64,000 nt of DNA from the NCBI GenBank assembly GCA_020635355.1, contig JACJZW010000002.1, positions 1-64,000 on the forward strand. Direction: 5' to 3'. This stretch comes from Flavobacteriales bacterium (GTDB lineage: Bacteria > Bacteroidota > Bacteroidia > NS11-12g > UBA9320). Numbering within the stretch: position 1 is the first letter of the stretch; every line of letters begins with the position of its first letter. Of the stretch, positions 41,121 to 48,391 are shown piece after piece. Below the pieces are notes generated by a model. The model did not search any database. It was given only the letters and a program-made list of their open reading frames with translations, and was not told where the DNA came from. The position numbers were made by a program, and so were the translations under genes.

Positions 41121-42302
41121 ATGAAACAGGCTTATATCATAAATGGATTCCGTACAGCGGTAGGAAAAGCCAACAAAGGCGGGTTCCGGTTTACTTCACC
41201 GGTGGATTTTGGTGCAGCAGTGATTGACTACCTCATTGATCACACACCAGGATTTGACCCCAATACCGTTGAGGATTTGCTGGTAGGTAATGCCGTTCCT
41301 GAAGCCGAGCAAGGACTCCAAATGGCTCGTTGGGTAGGTGTTCGATCCAAACTTCCCATTAATGTGGGGGGAGCAACCGTTAACCGATACTGTGGTTCTG
41401 GACTGGAAACCATCTCCATGGCCGTCGCCAAAATTCAGGCAGGTCTGGCCGATTGTATCATTGCCGGCGGCACTGAAAGCATGAGTCTGGTACCAACAGT
41501 TGGATTTAAAACCGTTCCCAACTATGAAATTGCCAAAGAACATCCCGATTATTTTCTGGGAATGGGACTTACGGCTGAAGAGGTGGCCGACAAGTTTAAC
41601 GTGAGTCGGGAAGATCAGGATCAATTTGCCTTTGGATCCCATCAGAAAGCCATCAGCGCCATTGAACGCGGGGTGTTCAAGGATGAGATTGTCCCGTTTA
41701 ACGTGGAAGAGGTCTATTACAACCCAGATACGAATAAGCGTGAAAAACGATCTTTTGTGGTAGACACAGACGAAGGGCCAAGAAAGGATACCAGCCTGGA
41801 GGTTTTAGCTAAGCTTAAACCTGCCTTCAAGCAAGGTGGAACCGTAACTGCGGGTAATTCGTCTCAAACATCGGACGGAGCCGCCTTTGTGATTGTTATG
41901 AGTGAAGAAATGATGAAGGCACAAGGCCTGGAACCCATGGGGCGTCTTATATCAGTTGCCAGTGCCGGCGTAGATCCACGGTATATGGGTATTGGGCCGG
42001 TGGAAGCGGTGCCGAAAGCCCTCAAACGGGCCGGGATGCAATTAAAGGACATTCATCAGATTGAATTGAATGAAGCGTTTGCCTCCCAAAGTTTAGCGGT
42101 GATGCGGGAACTGGACCTCAATCCGGAGATCGTTAATGTAAATGGCGGAGCCATTGCCTTAGGGCACCCCTTGGGTTGTACCGGGGCCAAACTCACGATT
42201 CAATTGATGAACGAAATGAAACGAAGAGGTCAGCGTTATGGAATCGTTACGGCCTGTATTGGCGGTGGACAGGGCATTGCCGGAGTGTTTGAGCGAATGT
42301 GA
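41121..42302 (+). CDS. fadA: Acetyl-CoA acyltransferase (thiolase)
   Basis: A 393-residue thiolase with all three active-site motifs: the acyl-carrying cysteine in NRYCGSGLETIS (C91), the histidine in ALGHPLGCTG, and the base cysteine in TACIGGGQGIA near the end. ELNEAFASQSLAV and PVEAVPKALKRAG are further family marks. It ends beta-oxidation by splitting 3-ketoacyl-CoA to acetyl-CoA and a shortened acyl-CoA. It is the third gene of the fadE-fadN-fadA set and is transcribed in the same direction. A repeat piece sits between fadN and its start. Confidence 0.95.
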   Translation: MKQAYIINGFRTAVGKANKGGFRFTSPVDFGAAVIDYLIDHTPGFDPNTVEDLLVGNAVPEAEQGLQMARWVGVRSKLPINVGGATVNRYCGSGLETISMAVAKIQAGLADCIIAGGTESMSLVPTVGFKTVPNYEIAKEHPDYFLGMGLTAEEVADKFNVSREDQDQFAFGSHQKAISAIERGVFKDEIVPFNVEEVYYNPDTNKREKRSFVVDTDEGPRKDTSLEVLAKLKPAFKQGGTVTAGNSSQTSDGAAFVIVMSEEMMKAQGLEPMGRLISVASAGVDPRYMGIGPVEAVPKALKRAGMQLKDIHQIELNEAFASQSLAVMRELDLNPEIVNVNGGAIALGHPLGCTGAKLTIQLMNEMKRRGQRYGIVTACIGGGQGIAGVFERM

Positions 42303-42395
42303 CATCATTTGCTCAAAAATTGTAAACACCTGTTGATAAAGAACCCATTCTCCAAACCTGCTCTTCGCGTTTAATAAACGAAATTGCATAGGTAG

Positions 42396-43730
42396 ATGGG
42401 GAAGAAGATTAGTACTAAAAAGATCTATGTGATCGATACCTCGGTGATCCTCTACGATCACCATTCCGTTGAAAATTTCGAGGACAACGATGTAGCCATT
42501 CCAATTCAGGTGCTGGAAGAATTGGATACCTTCAAAAAGGGGGGAGATACGAAGAATTACGAAGCTCGAAGTTTCATCCGTTACCTCAATTCATTGTCGG
42601 ACGATTCACTACTGAACAACTGGACTAAGATTGGAACACGAAAAGGCAGTTTGAAGGTGGTAAAGGAATCCCCTGACCTCCTCTTAAACGCCTCCAAAAC
42701 CTTTGATGATTATAAGAATGATAACAAGATCATCAATGCAGCCCTCACGCTTCAGGAAGAGTTCCCGAGACGCAAGGTGGTTTTGGTTTCCAAGGATATT
42801 TGCTTACGGGTTAAGGCCCGCGCATTTAATCTGATGGCTGAAGATTATCAGACCGGAAAGGTTACCAATCTGGATAATTTATATACGGGTAAGTCCACCG
42901 TTGATTCCCTGGAATCGACTGTGATAGATGAGCTGTTTGCCAAACAGGTGATACCCGTTAAAAAGGTGAGTGCCCAAAAACATCCCTACAATCACTTCCT
43001 GATTATGAACAACGGGAAGAAGTCTGCCCTTGGGTATTACAATTCTGCTGAAGAATCGGTAGAGAAGGTAGAGAAGCAATCTGTTTTTCGCATAAAACCT
43101 CGAAATGCGGAACAAGCCTTTGCCATCCACGCATTGATGAAACCTGAAATTAAGCTGGTGACGCTTCGAGGGGTGGCTGGAACAGGAAAGACGTTGATGG
43201 CATTGGCCGCAGCGTTGGAGCAACGGCGTATGTTTCACCAGATCTACGTAACCCGGCCCATTGTTCCATTGAGTAACAAGGACATCGGGTACTTACCGGG
43301 GGATGTAAAATCCAAGATCGATCCGTACATGCAACCTATCTGGGATAACCTGAAGTTTATTAAGAGCCAGTTTACCCAAAAGGACAAGGAGTATCGTCAA
43401 ATTGAGGATATGGTTAATGCTGAGAAAATCGCCATTGCTCCGTTGGCGTATATCCGCGGACGAACGCTGTCCAATGTATTCTTTATTGTGGATGAGGCAC
43501 AGAACTTAACTCCGCACGAAGTGAAAACCATCATCACCCGGGCGGGTGAAAATACCAAGATTGTCTTCACCGGAGACATCAATCAAATTGACACACCCTA
43601 CCTGGATGCCGAGTCCAACGGCTTATCCTTTTTGATCGATAAGGTGAAGAATCACCCACTATTTGCTCACGTGAATCTGGAACGCGGAGAGCGCAGTGAG
43701 CTGGCCAATTTGGCGAATGAGTTGCTTTGA
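42396..43730 (+). CDS. PhoH-like protein with N-terminal PIN domain
   Basis: A 444-residue protein with two parts. The N-terminal PIN domain (about 8-140) starts KIYVIDTSVILYDHHSVENF, with acidic residues at the expected positions (D of VIDTS, and VLEELDTFKKG). The C-terminal PhoH ATPase (about 230-440) has Walker A GVAGTGKT (259-266) and VDEAQNLTPHEVKTIITRAG. This PIN-PhoH fusion is the PhoH2 form, which unwinds and cuts RNA. ATP would drive RNA unwinding while PIN cleaves. It stands between the thiolase gene and a repeat region. The role in the cell is not clear from context. Confidence 0.92.
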   Translation: MGKKISTKKIYVIDTSVILYDHHSVENFEDNDVAIPIQVLEELDTFKKGGDTKNYEARSFIRYLNSLSDDSLLNNWTKIGTRKGSLKVVKESPDLLLNASKTFDDYKNDNKIINAALTLQEEFPRRKVVLVSKDICLRVKARAFNLMAEDYQTGKVTNLDNLYTGKSTVDSLESTVIDELFAKQVIPVKKVSAQKHPYNHFLIMNNGKKSALGYYNSAEESVEKVEKQSVFRIKPRNAEQAFAIHALMKPEIKLVTLRGVAGTGKTLMALAAALEQRRMFHQIYVTRPIVPLSNKDIGYLPGDVKSKIDPYMQPIWDNLKFIKSQFTQKDKEYRQIEDMVNAEKIAIAPLAYIRGRTLSNVFFIVDEAQNLTPHEVKTIITRAGENTKIVFTGDINQIDTPYLDAESNGLSFLIDKVKNHPLFAHVNLERGERSELANLANELL

Positions 43731-43734
43731 TATG

Positions 43735-43991
43735 TGATGACCACCTTCCACTCAGATTGTTAGTTGGGAGGTCTTATCCTAAACAGGTTGACACCAATGT
43801 CATCGCGAGCACCGCAAGAGAGCGAAGCGAACGAAGTGATGCGTGGCGATCACCACGCTACGCTCGTGATGACCACTTTCCAATCAGATTGATTGTTGGG
43901 AGGTCTTATCCTAAACAGGTTGAACACTAACGTCATCGCGAGCATCTCAAGGGAGCGCAGCGAACGAAGTGATGCGTGGCGATCTTCGTAG
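43735..43991. repeat. Tandem 132-base repeat with palindromic GTCATCGCGAGC elements
   Basis: Copies start at 43735 and 43867. Both hold TTGGGAGGTCTTATCCTAAA and then GTCATCGCGAGC ... GAACGAAGTGATGCGTGGC-type sequence. The end of the first copy, reading GCTACGCTCGTGATGAC, is the inverted counterpart of GTCATCGCGAGC, so each unit can fold into a long imperfect hairpin. Related pieces return at 44427-44567, on the other side of the GIY-YIG gene. Confidence 0.85.
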
Positions 43992-44003
43992 TTCCGTGGA
44001 TAA

Positions 44004-44300
44004 TCATTTCTGGTCATTTGGGAACAAATCCTCCCAGAAAGGGTTCATCTTTTCAATGAGGCGAACCTTCTTAATTCTTGGACCCTTTTTAAGTTGTTTC
44101 TCTCTAGCTATGGCACGTTCGATTGTAGGCCATTGTTCAATATAAACCAGTTTGTGGCATTTATATCGTGAAGTGAAACCACCCGGATATTTGTTGTTCT
44201 TATGCTGTTGAATTCTGGACTTCAAAGATGACGAAACACCTATGTAAAGCACCTTATTTGTCTCGTTCGTAAGGATGTACACCCAACCCTTTTTTGCCAT
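44004..44300 (-). CDS. GIY-YIG nuclease family protein
   Basis: A 98-residue small GIY-YIG domain. The frame runs on to 44327, but ATG at 44300 (MAKKGWVYILTNETNKVLYI) is the family start. The two strand motifs are VYI (7-9) and YIG (19-21); the catalytic arginine is in LKSRIQQH (R29) and the metal-binding glutamate in AIAREKQLKK (E67). Length (80-100) is usual for these stand-alone YhbQ-like proteins. It should be a single-domain DNA endonuclease of unknown target. It is flanked on both sides by copies of the palindromic GTCATCGCGAGC repeat family, which the neighbouring housekeeping genes lack. Confidence 0.93.
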   Translation of the reverse strand: MAKKGWVYILTNETNKVLYIGVSSSLKSRIQQHKNNKYPGGFTSRYKCHKLVYIEQWPTIERAIAREKQLKKGPRIKKVRLIEKMNPFWEDLFPNDQK

Positions 44301-44384
44301 GTTGTGAATGACGGCACACGAAATCAATTAGAATGTATACAGGCTAACTTGTTCACCAAACGCTGAGGATTTTTCTCCATTCGA

Positions 44385-44410
44385 TTGTTCAATAGAAGTT
44401 AATTGAACAA
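44385..44410. repeat. Perfect 9-base inverted repeat upstream of the GIY-YIG gene
   Basis: TTGTTCAAT (44385-44393) and ATTGAACAA (44402-44410) are separated by 8 bases. It lies in the 5' region of the GIY-YIG gene, 85 bases from its ATG; a stem-loop or a regulator site are both possible. Confidence 0.5.
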
Positions 44411-44426
44411 GTTTTCGTTACAGAAG

Positions 44427-44567
44427 TGAAGATCGCGACGCTGCGCTCGCGATGACCTTGTTCCATGGCATCTTTTGTATTGGGATGCCTGATACCCAAC
44501 ATGTTTAATTCGAAGTCATCGCGAGCACCGCAAGAGAGCGCAGCGATGTAAGCGTTGTGCGTCCATC
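44427..44567. repeat. GTCATCGCGAGC-family repeat copies right of the GIY-YIG gene
   Basis: ATCGCGA (44432-44438) and TCGCGAT (44447-44453) are perfect inverted arms. GTCATCGCGAGCACCGCAAG and AGAGCG (from 44516) match the 43799 copy on the left of the gene. The two sides of the gene thus carry members of the same family. The right end touches the stop of the carbonic anhydrase gene. Confidence 0.75.
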
Positions 44568-45300
44568 ACAACCACTCCACCTCACCATTCCCTAAATCAT
44601 ATACAGCGCCGGCAATCTTTATTTTACCGGTGTCTTCCATTTCTTTGAGGATGGGGCTCTTCAATCGAATTTGTTCAATGGTGTGGCGCACATTCCCAAT
44701 GCACACACTATGAACAAACTCCGGGTTCTTAGTGGATCGTTCTCCATGAAATGATGTATCATTCACGGCTGGTTTGATATTCGTGAGCATCGAGGTGATA
44801 TTCCCAAGATGAACATCGTCTATCGCGGCTTTTATTGCGCCACAATTTTCATGGCCCATCACCAGAATAACCTTGGATCCGGATACCTTACAAGCAAATT
44901 CCATACTGCCGAGAATATCTTCATTCACAAAATTCCCGGCAACCCTGGCCACGAAAATGTCGCCAATGCCTCGGTCAAATACATCTTCTACTGGAACCCG
45001 GCTGTCTACACAAGATAGAATGATGGCCTTGGGATATTGGGACATCGCACTATTGCGGACCTGCTCAGAGTGATTGCGAGCCGTAAGGTCATTATTCACA
45101 AATCGCTGATTCCCGATTTTAAGAATGTGGAGAACAGAATCCGGGGATAACGCATCCTGACCTTCTTTGGTCAAGACTTCTTCCACCAGTCCGTGGGGTG
45201 TAAGGGACTTCGAATTAATTGCTTCATGAGTTTCTTGCGGAGTCTTACTACAAGAAACGAGAAGTACAGCGGAGAAAAGTACGAAGATGCGAAGTGTCAT
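44566..45300 (-). CDS. Beta-class carbonic anhydrase, predicted lipoprotein
   Basis: The frame opens at 45333, but ATG at 45300 gives a compact lipoprotein signal (MTLRIFVLFSAVLLVSC, lipid cysteine C17), so it is chosen; 244 residues. The beta-carbonic anhydrase fold is complete: zinc ligands C97, H150 and C153 with the CVDSR dyad (D99, R101) and GHENCGAIKAA. VEDVFDRGIGDIFVARVAGN is typical. It would interconvert CO2 and bicarbonate on the envelope rather than in the cytoplasm. The intergenic region upstream holds a perfect 8-base palindrome. It follows fabD on the same strand after about 60 bases. Confidence 0.9.
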   Translation of the reverse strand: MTLRIFVLFSAVLLVSCSKTPQETHEAINSKSLTPHGLVEEVLTKEGQDALSPDSVLHILKIGNQRFVNNDLTARNHSEQVRNSAMSQYPKAIILSCVDSRVPVEDVFDRGIGDIFVARVAGNFVNEDILGSMEFACKVSGSKVILVMGHENCGAIKAAIDDVHLGNITSMLTNIKPAVNDTSFHGERSTKNPEFVHSVCIGNVRHTIEQIRLKSPILKEMEDTGKIKIAGAVYDLGNGEVEWL

Positions 45301-45302
45301 GC

Positions 45303-45324
45303 GTTCGGAATTTGTTTTCCGAAC
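45303..45324. promoter_or_regulatory. Perfect 8-base inverted repeat upstream of carbonic anhydrase
   Basis: GTTCGGAA (45303-45310) and TTCCGAAC (45317-45324) with a 6-base spacer, 2 bases from ATG 45300. There is no T-run, so it is not a typical terminator; it may be an operator or a 5' stem-loop. If translation started at 45333 it would be coding instead. Confidence 0.45.
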
Positions 45325-45359
45325 ATACAACACCCTTGCTCGATCACAAAATGGTTCGA

Positions 45360-46238
45360 TCAGGAAACTCCCGAAACCGCCAGGCCTCGTTCAATTTTTA
45401 CAATCATTCCCTGTAAGGCTCGTCCCGGACCAACCTCAATAAATTCAGTAGCCCCAGCGGCAATCATGTTTTGGATGCTTTGAGTCCACTTCACCGGAGC
45501 CGTTAACTGAGCAATCAGATTTTTCCGAATGACTTCAGGGTCCGTTTCAGCCTGTGTTGACACGTTTTGATAAACCGGGCAGGAAGGTGTTCCAAAGGCG
45601 GTTGATTCAATTGCCTTAGCCAGCTCATCCCGGGCCGGTTCCATGAGGGGTGAGTGAAACGCTCCACCAACTGGTAACACCAATGCACGACGGGCGCCTT
45701 GCTCGGTAAGCATAGCACAAGCCTGATCAATTCCAGCGTGTGAACCGGAAATCACCAACTGGCCCGGACAATTATAATTAGCAGCAACCACCACCTCATT
45801 GGTAATGGAGTTACACACGTCTTCTACAACCGAATCATCCAAGCCAATAATGGCCGCCATGGTAGATGGATTCATTTCACAGGCGCGTTGCATGGCCTGT
45901 GCCCGCAAACTCACCAATTTTAATCCGTCTTCAAACGTTAAGGTCCCATTGGCCGTTAGCGCTGATAACTCACCAAGGGAGTGACCAGCTACCATATCCG
46001 GATTGAAATTATCCATGGTTTTGGCCAAAATCACCGAGTGCAAAAACACGGCAGGCTGAGTAATATTGGTTTGTTTGAGATCTTCTTCCGACCCATTGAA
46101 CATGGTATCGGTAATTCGAAATCCGAGAATATCGTTGGCCTGCTCAAACAGATCCTTGGCCTGTGAATTGGTCGTATACAACTCCGAACCCATGCCGGAG
46201 AATTGAGCCCCTTGACCGGGGAATACATATGCTTTCAT
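45360..46238 (-). CDS. fabD: Malonyl-CoA:ACP transacylase
   Basis: A 292-residue enzyme of the usual size. The nucleophile elbow is GHSLGE (S87), followed by ALTANGTLTFEDGLKLVSLR and AMQRACEMNPSTMAAIIGL; the catalytic histidine is in GAFHSPLM. It loads malonyl groups on ACP for fatty acid synthesis. Its start overlaps the stop of the upstream lipoprotein gene by 4 bases (ATGA), so these two genes are translationally coupled. FabD standing apart from other fab genes is common in Bacteroidota. Confidence 0.96.
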   Translation of the reverse strand: MKAYVFPGQGAQFSGMGSELYTTNSQAKDLFEQANDILGFRITDTMFNGSEEDLKQTNITQPAVFLHSVILAKTMDNFNPDMVAGHSLGELSALTANGTLTFEDGLKLVSLRAQAMQRACEMNPSTMAAIIGLDDSVVEDVCNSITNEVVVAANYNCPGQLVISGSHAGIDQACAMLTEQGARRALVLPVGGAFHSPLMEPARDELAKAIESTAFGTPSCPVYQNVSTQAETDPEVIRKNLIAQLTAPVKWTQSIQNMIAAGATEFIEVGPGRALQGMIVKIERGLAVSGVS

Positions 46239-46792
46239 AAATTGGTTTTTGTGTTTTTGATAAATTGTGAGACAATTCTGTATTGCTCTTCTTTCAGTAA
46301 TTTGGTCTGTCTGGAGCCGGCAACCGTATATCCTTTATTCGCCGTATAGCTCAGTTTTCTCACGGATTCACTTAGTTTGTTTTGCGATCGGATATCACCT
46401 TCTACACGAAGGATCTGGCCGCTTCCATCAGTAGTTACCTGAACCATACGAACAATTTGTTCCGGGATAACCGCACCAAAACTACGGATCGTTATCCCAT
46501 CATCTGTGCTGGAATCCAGCAACTCAAATTCAGTTCTCCACACCGATGAAGGTATCCTGAAATCTTTGAAAAGCGCCAATTCCTCGGACCAGCTTTCAAT
46601 GGTAGCGGTGTCGGTTTTCTTAATGCCATTCCATTCGGAGAACTTGACAACCTGAGGATGCAGTGAGTCATTGCGATGCACTTCATCCTTAAAGAATTGT
46701 TCGATGTCGCTGTACGACGCATGGTTTATGCCATCACGCCGTGCCGTACTGCAAGCCGATAGCAGAATGAGAATAGGTATAAGCTGTTTCAA
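46235..46792 (-). CDS. Hypothetical lipoprotein with non-ATG start
   Basis: The open frame extends to 47065, but the upstream part overlaps the TPR gene in another frame and lacks protein character. A TTG at 46792 gives MKQLIPILILLSAC, a good lipoprotein signal with the lipid cysteine at C14, and a TATCTTTG box lies 5 bases before it. The 185-residue product has no recognised domain: it is rich in short charged strands (FKDEVHRNDSLHPQ, RIPSSVWRTEFELLDS, ITIRSFGAVIPEQIVRMVQV). It sits in front of fabD with a 4-base overlap, which ties their expression, but no function in fatty acid synthesis is evident. Confidence 0.7.
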   Translation of the reverse strand: MKQLIPILILLSACSTARRDGINHASYSDIEQFFKDEVHRNDSLHPQVVKFSEWNGIKKTDTATIESWSEELALFKDFRIPSSVWRTEFELLDSSTDDGITIRSFGAVIPEQIVRMVQVTTDGSGQILRVEGDIRSQNKLSESVRKLSYTANKGYTVAGSRQTKLLKEEQYRIVSQFIKNTKTNL

Positions 46793-46797
46793 CGAGG

Positions 46798-46805
46798 CAA
46801 AGATA
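46798..46805 (-). promoter_or_regulatory. Probable -7 promoter box (TATCTTTG), leaderless spacing
   Basis: Exact TAnnTTTG match on the minus strand, 5 bases before the TTG start at 46792. The box supports both the TTG start and a leaderless mRNA for the lipoprotein-fabD unit. Confidence 0.55.
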
Positions 46806-46820
46806 ATTGCTCCGATTGAT

Positions 46821-48314
46821 CTATTTGGAACTTGACACCCGATGCAGTCCAGCCTTCGCCCGATGCTCAATGCTGTTGCGATATTCCTTGTTGCTTTTGA
46901 ACGACATCGACTTCCGGTAGAACTCCGAAGCTTCGCTTCGATTACCTTGATCTTCATAGATTTCGGCGGAATACAAGGCCGCATAGGAGGCGTAATAAAC
47001 CGATAAATCCTTACCGGTAAGCATGCAGGCGTTGTAAAAGGCAAGCGCCAGTTTGTGGTTACCAAGCAGGTGGTAGATTCTCGCTTTTCGATAACAATAC
47101 TCCGTTTTCAATAACGTCGTGCTGTAATCCTCCGCTTTTGAATCACCTAATTTAACCAGAGCCTTTTCATAATAACCTCCGTCAAACAAGAGTCGGGCGC
47201 TGAGCAAACGTACGTCCGGAACGCGACCGCGATCTGCTTCGAGTTGTGCCTGTTGATCTTCTTCCAAGTGCTTTTCGCCACGCGATGTGAGTTGTTGCAT
47301 GCGTTTTTGATAGCCGGCGGAATGGCCGTTGATCAAGTCATACCAGGCCAACTTCTGGTAACAACTCTTCACATAATTTGAGCCCTTATACTGACTTAAA
47401 TACCGCTCCAAATACACATTTGCATCAGCATCCAAACGTTGAAGCTTGGCTACACCCAAGGCGAAGTTCAGGTAACCAATGGTCTCGTACTCGGGAGATT
47501 TGGGGCAAGAAATCAAGGTGTTGATCAGGATGTCGTTTTTCTTGCTTTTCTCGGCAAAATTGGCGCGGACAAACACCATCAATGGATTGCTTTGATAATC
47601 ACTGGTAAGCGCAGTAGCTTGCTCCCAGGCACTCTTGGGATCATTCTTTAAGTACAAGGTAATGGCCGCGAGATACAAACGGGCTTCACGCTGCATCCAT
47701 ACCATTTCAGGTTTTGGAGTTGTCTGCACAAATCGGTTTAATTCGGAAATGCCTTTTTCCGTAGTGCCGGTGTATCCAAGCATACTTACCAACTTCCGGT
47801 AGGTAGTTGGTAGGTTGCCAAATCCGGCGTGAATCAACCCTAATGTTTTTAAGGCCGGGGTGAATTCTGGGTAGTTCTTTTGACAACGTTCGCCGTATTT
47901 ATACGATTGACGGACTTCATTGGCAGCGGCCAGAGCATTCCCTGTTTTTCCATGAACCACCGAGGTGTAAAAATGAATTTCTTCCTGAAAAAAATCGATC
48001 CACGGACTTTTAAGATCGCTCGCTTCAATGCGTTTTAAGGCACTGTGCGCCTGTTTGTGAAATTGAACAAATGACTCCGGTGATTCATTGGACAACACAT
48101 ACAGCAATTTTTCAATCACTCTCAGGTAATCGGCACTCAGGTTATTGGGATTGGCGGATTCTTCTGCTGCCAAAAACAACCCGCCTTGTTTCAGCTTGAG
48201 TTGAAAGAGGTTATTCTGAGCGTCCAAAATGCGTTCATTGAATTCCACCTTGGTCTCCGCCATGGATGGGACAACCAGGATCAGCCAAAGAAGGGACGTG
48301 AGAAGTTGACGCAT
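46821..48314 (-). CDS. TPR-repeat protein with signal peptide
   Basis: The frame opens at 48365; ATG at 48314 gives a clean signal peptide (MRQLLTSLLWLILVVPSMA), so it is used, 497 residues. The mature protein is almost wholly helical with TPR-like pairs (YLRVIEKLLYVLSNESPESF, AAITLYLKNDPKSAWEQATA, ALVKLGDSKAEDYSTTLLKT, LAFYNACMLTGKDLSVYYAS, AEIYEDQGNRSEASEFYRKS). It is probably periplasmic and binds protein partners; no enzyme motif is seen. A TATTTTTG box lies 14 bases before the ATG. The downstream lipoprotein gene starts 28 bases after its stop. Confidence 0.85.
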   Translation of the reverse strand: MRQLLTSLLWLILVVPSMAETKVEFNERILDAQNNLFQLKLKQGGLFLAAEESANPNNLSADYLRVIEKLLYVLSNESPESFVQFHKQAHSALKRIEASDLKSPWIDFFQEEIHFYTSVVHGKTGNALAAANEVRQSYKYGERCQKNYPEFTPALKTLGLIHAGFGNLPTTYRKLVSMLGYTGTTEKGISELNRFVQTTPKPEMVWMQREARLYLAAITLYLKNDPKSAWEQATALTSDYQSNPLMVFVRANFAEKSKKNDILINTLISCPKSPEYETIGYLNFALGVAKLQRLDADANVYLERYLSQYKGSNYVKSCYQKLAWYDLINGHSAGYQKRMQQLTSRGEKHLEEDQQAQLEADRGRVPDVRLLSARLLFDGGYYEKALVKLGDSKAEDYSTTLLKTEYCYRKARIYHLLGNHKLALAFYNACMLTGKDLSVYYASYAALYSAEIYEDQGNRSEASEFYRKSMSFKSNKEYRNSIEHRAKAGLHRVSSSK

Positions 48315-48328
48315 TGGTAAAACGCGAG

Positions 48329-48336
48329 CAAAAATA
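48329..48336 (-). promoter_or_regulatory. Probable -7 promoter box (TATTTTTG) of the TPR gene
   Basis: Exact TAnnTTTG match on the minus strand, 14 bases before ATG 48314; it lies within the longer reading frame and argues against the start at 48365. Confidence 0.5.
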
Positions 48337-48391
48337 CGACCAGAGTGAGGTCGGTTAGTAAGCAAATGATTAAGGTTAGGGAAAAAGCCGA

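Noticed and set aside
43727..43930. 67-codon frame in the repeats after phoH
   Set aside because: The product repeats itself because the DNA repeats itself; the peptide is the well-known artefact of palindromic intergenic repeats.
43735..43991. Intact insertion sequence
   Set aside because: No transposase frame; only palindromic repeat units are present, so it is reported as a repeat.
46793..47065. N-terminal extension of the lipoprotein upstream of fabD
   Set aside because: Overlaps the TPR gene and lacks protein character; the TTG at 46792 with lipobox is a better start.
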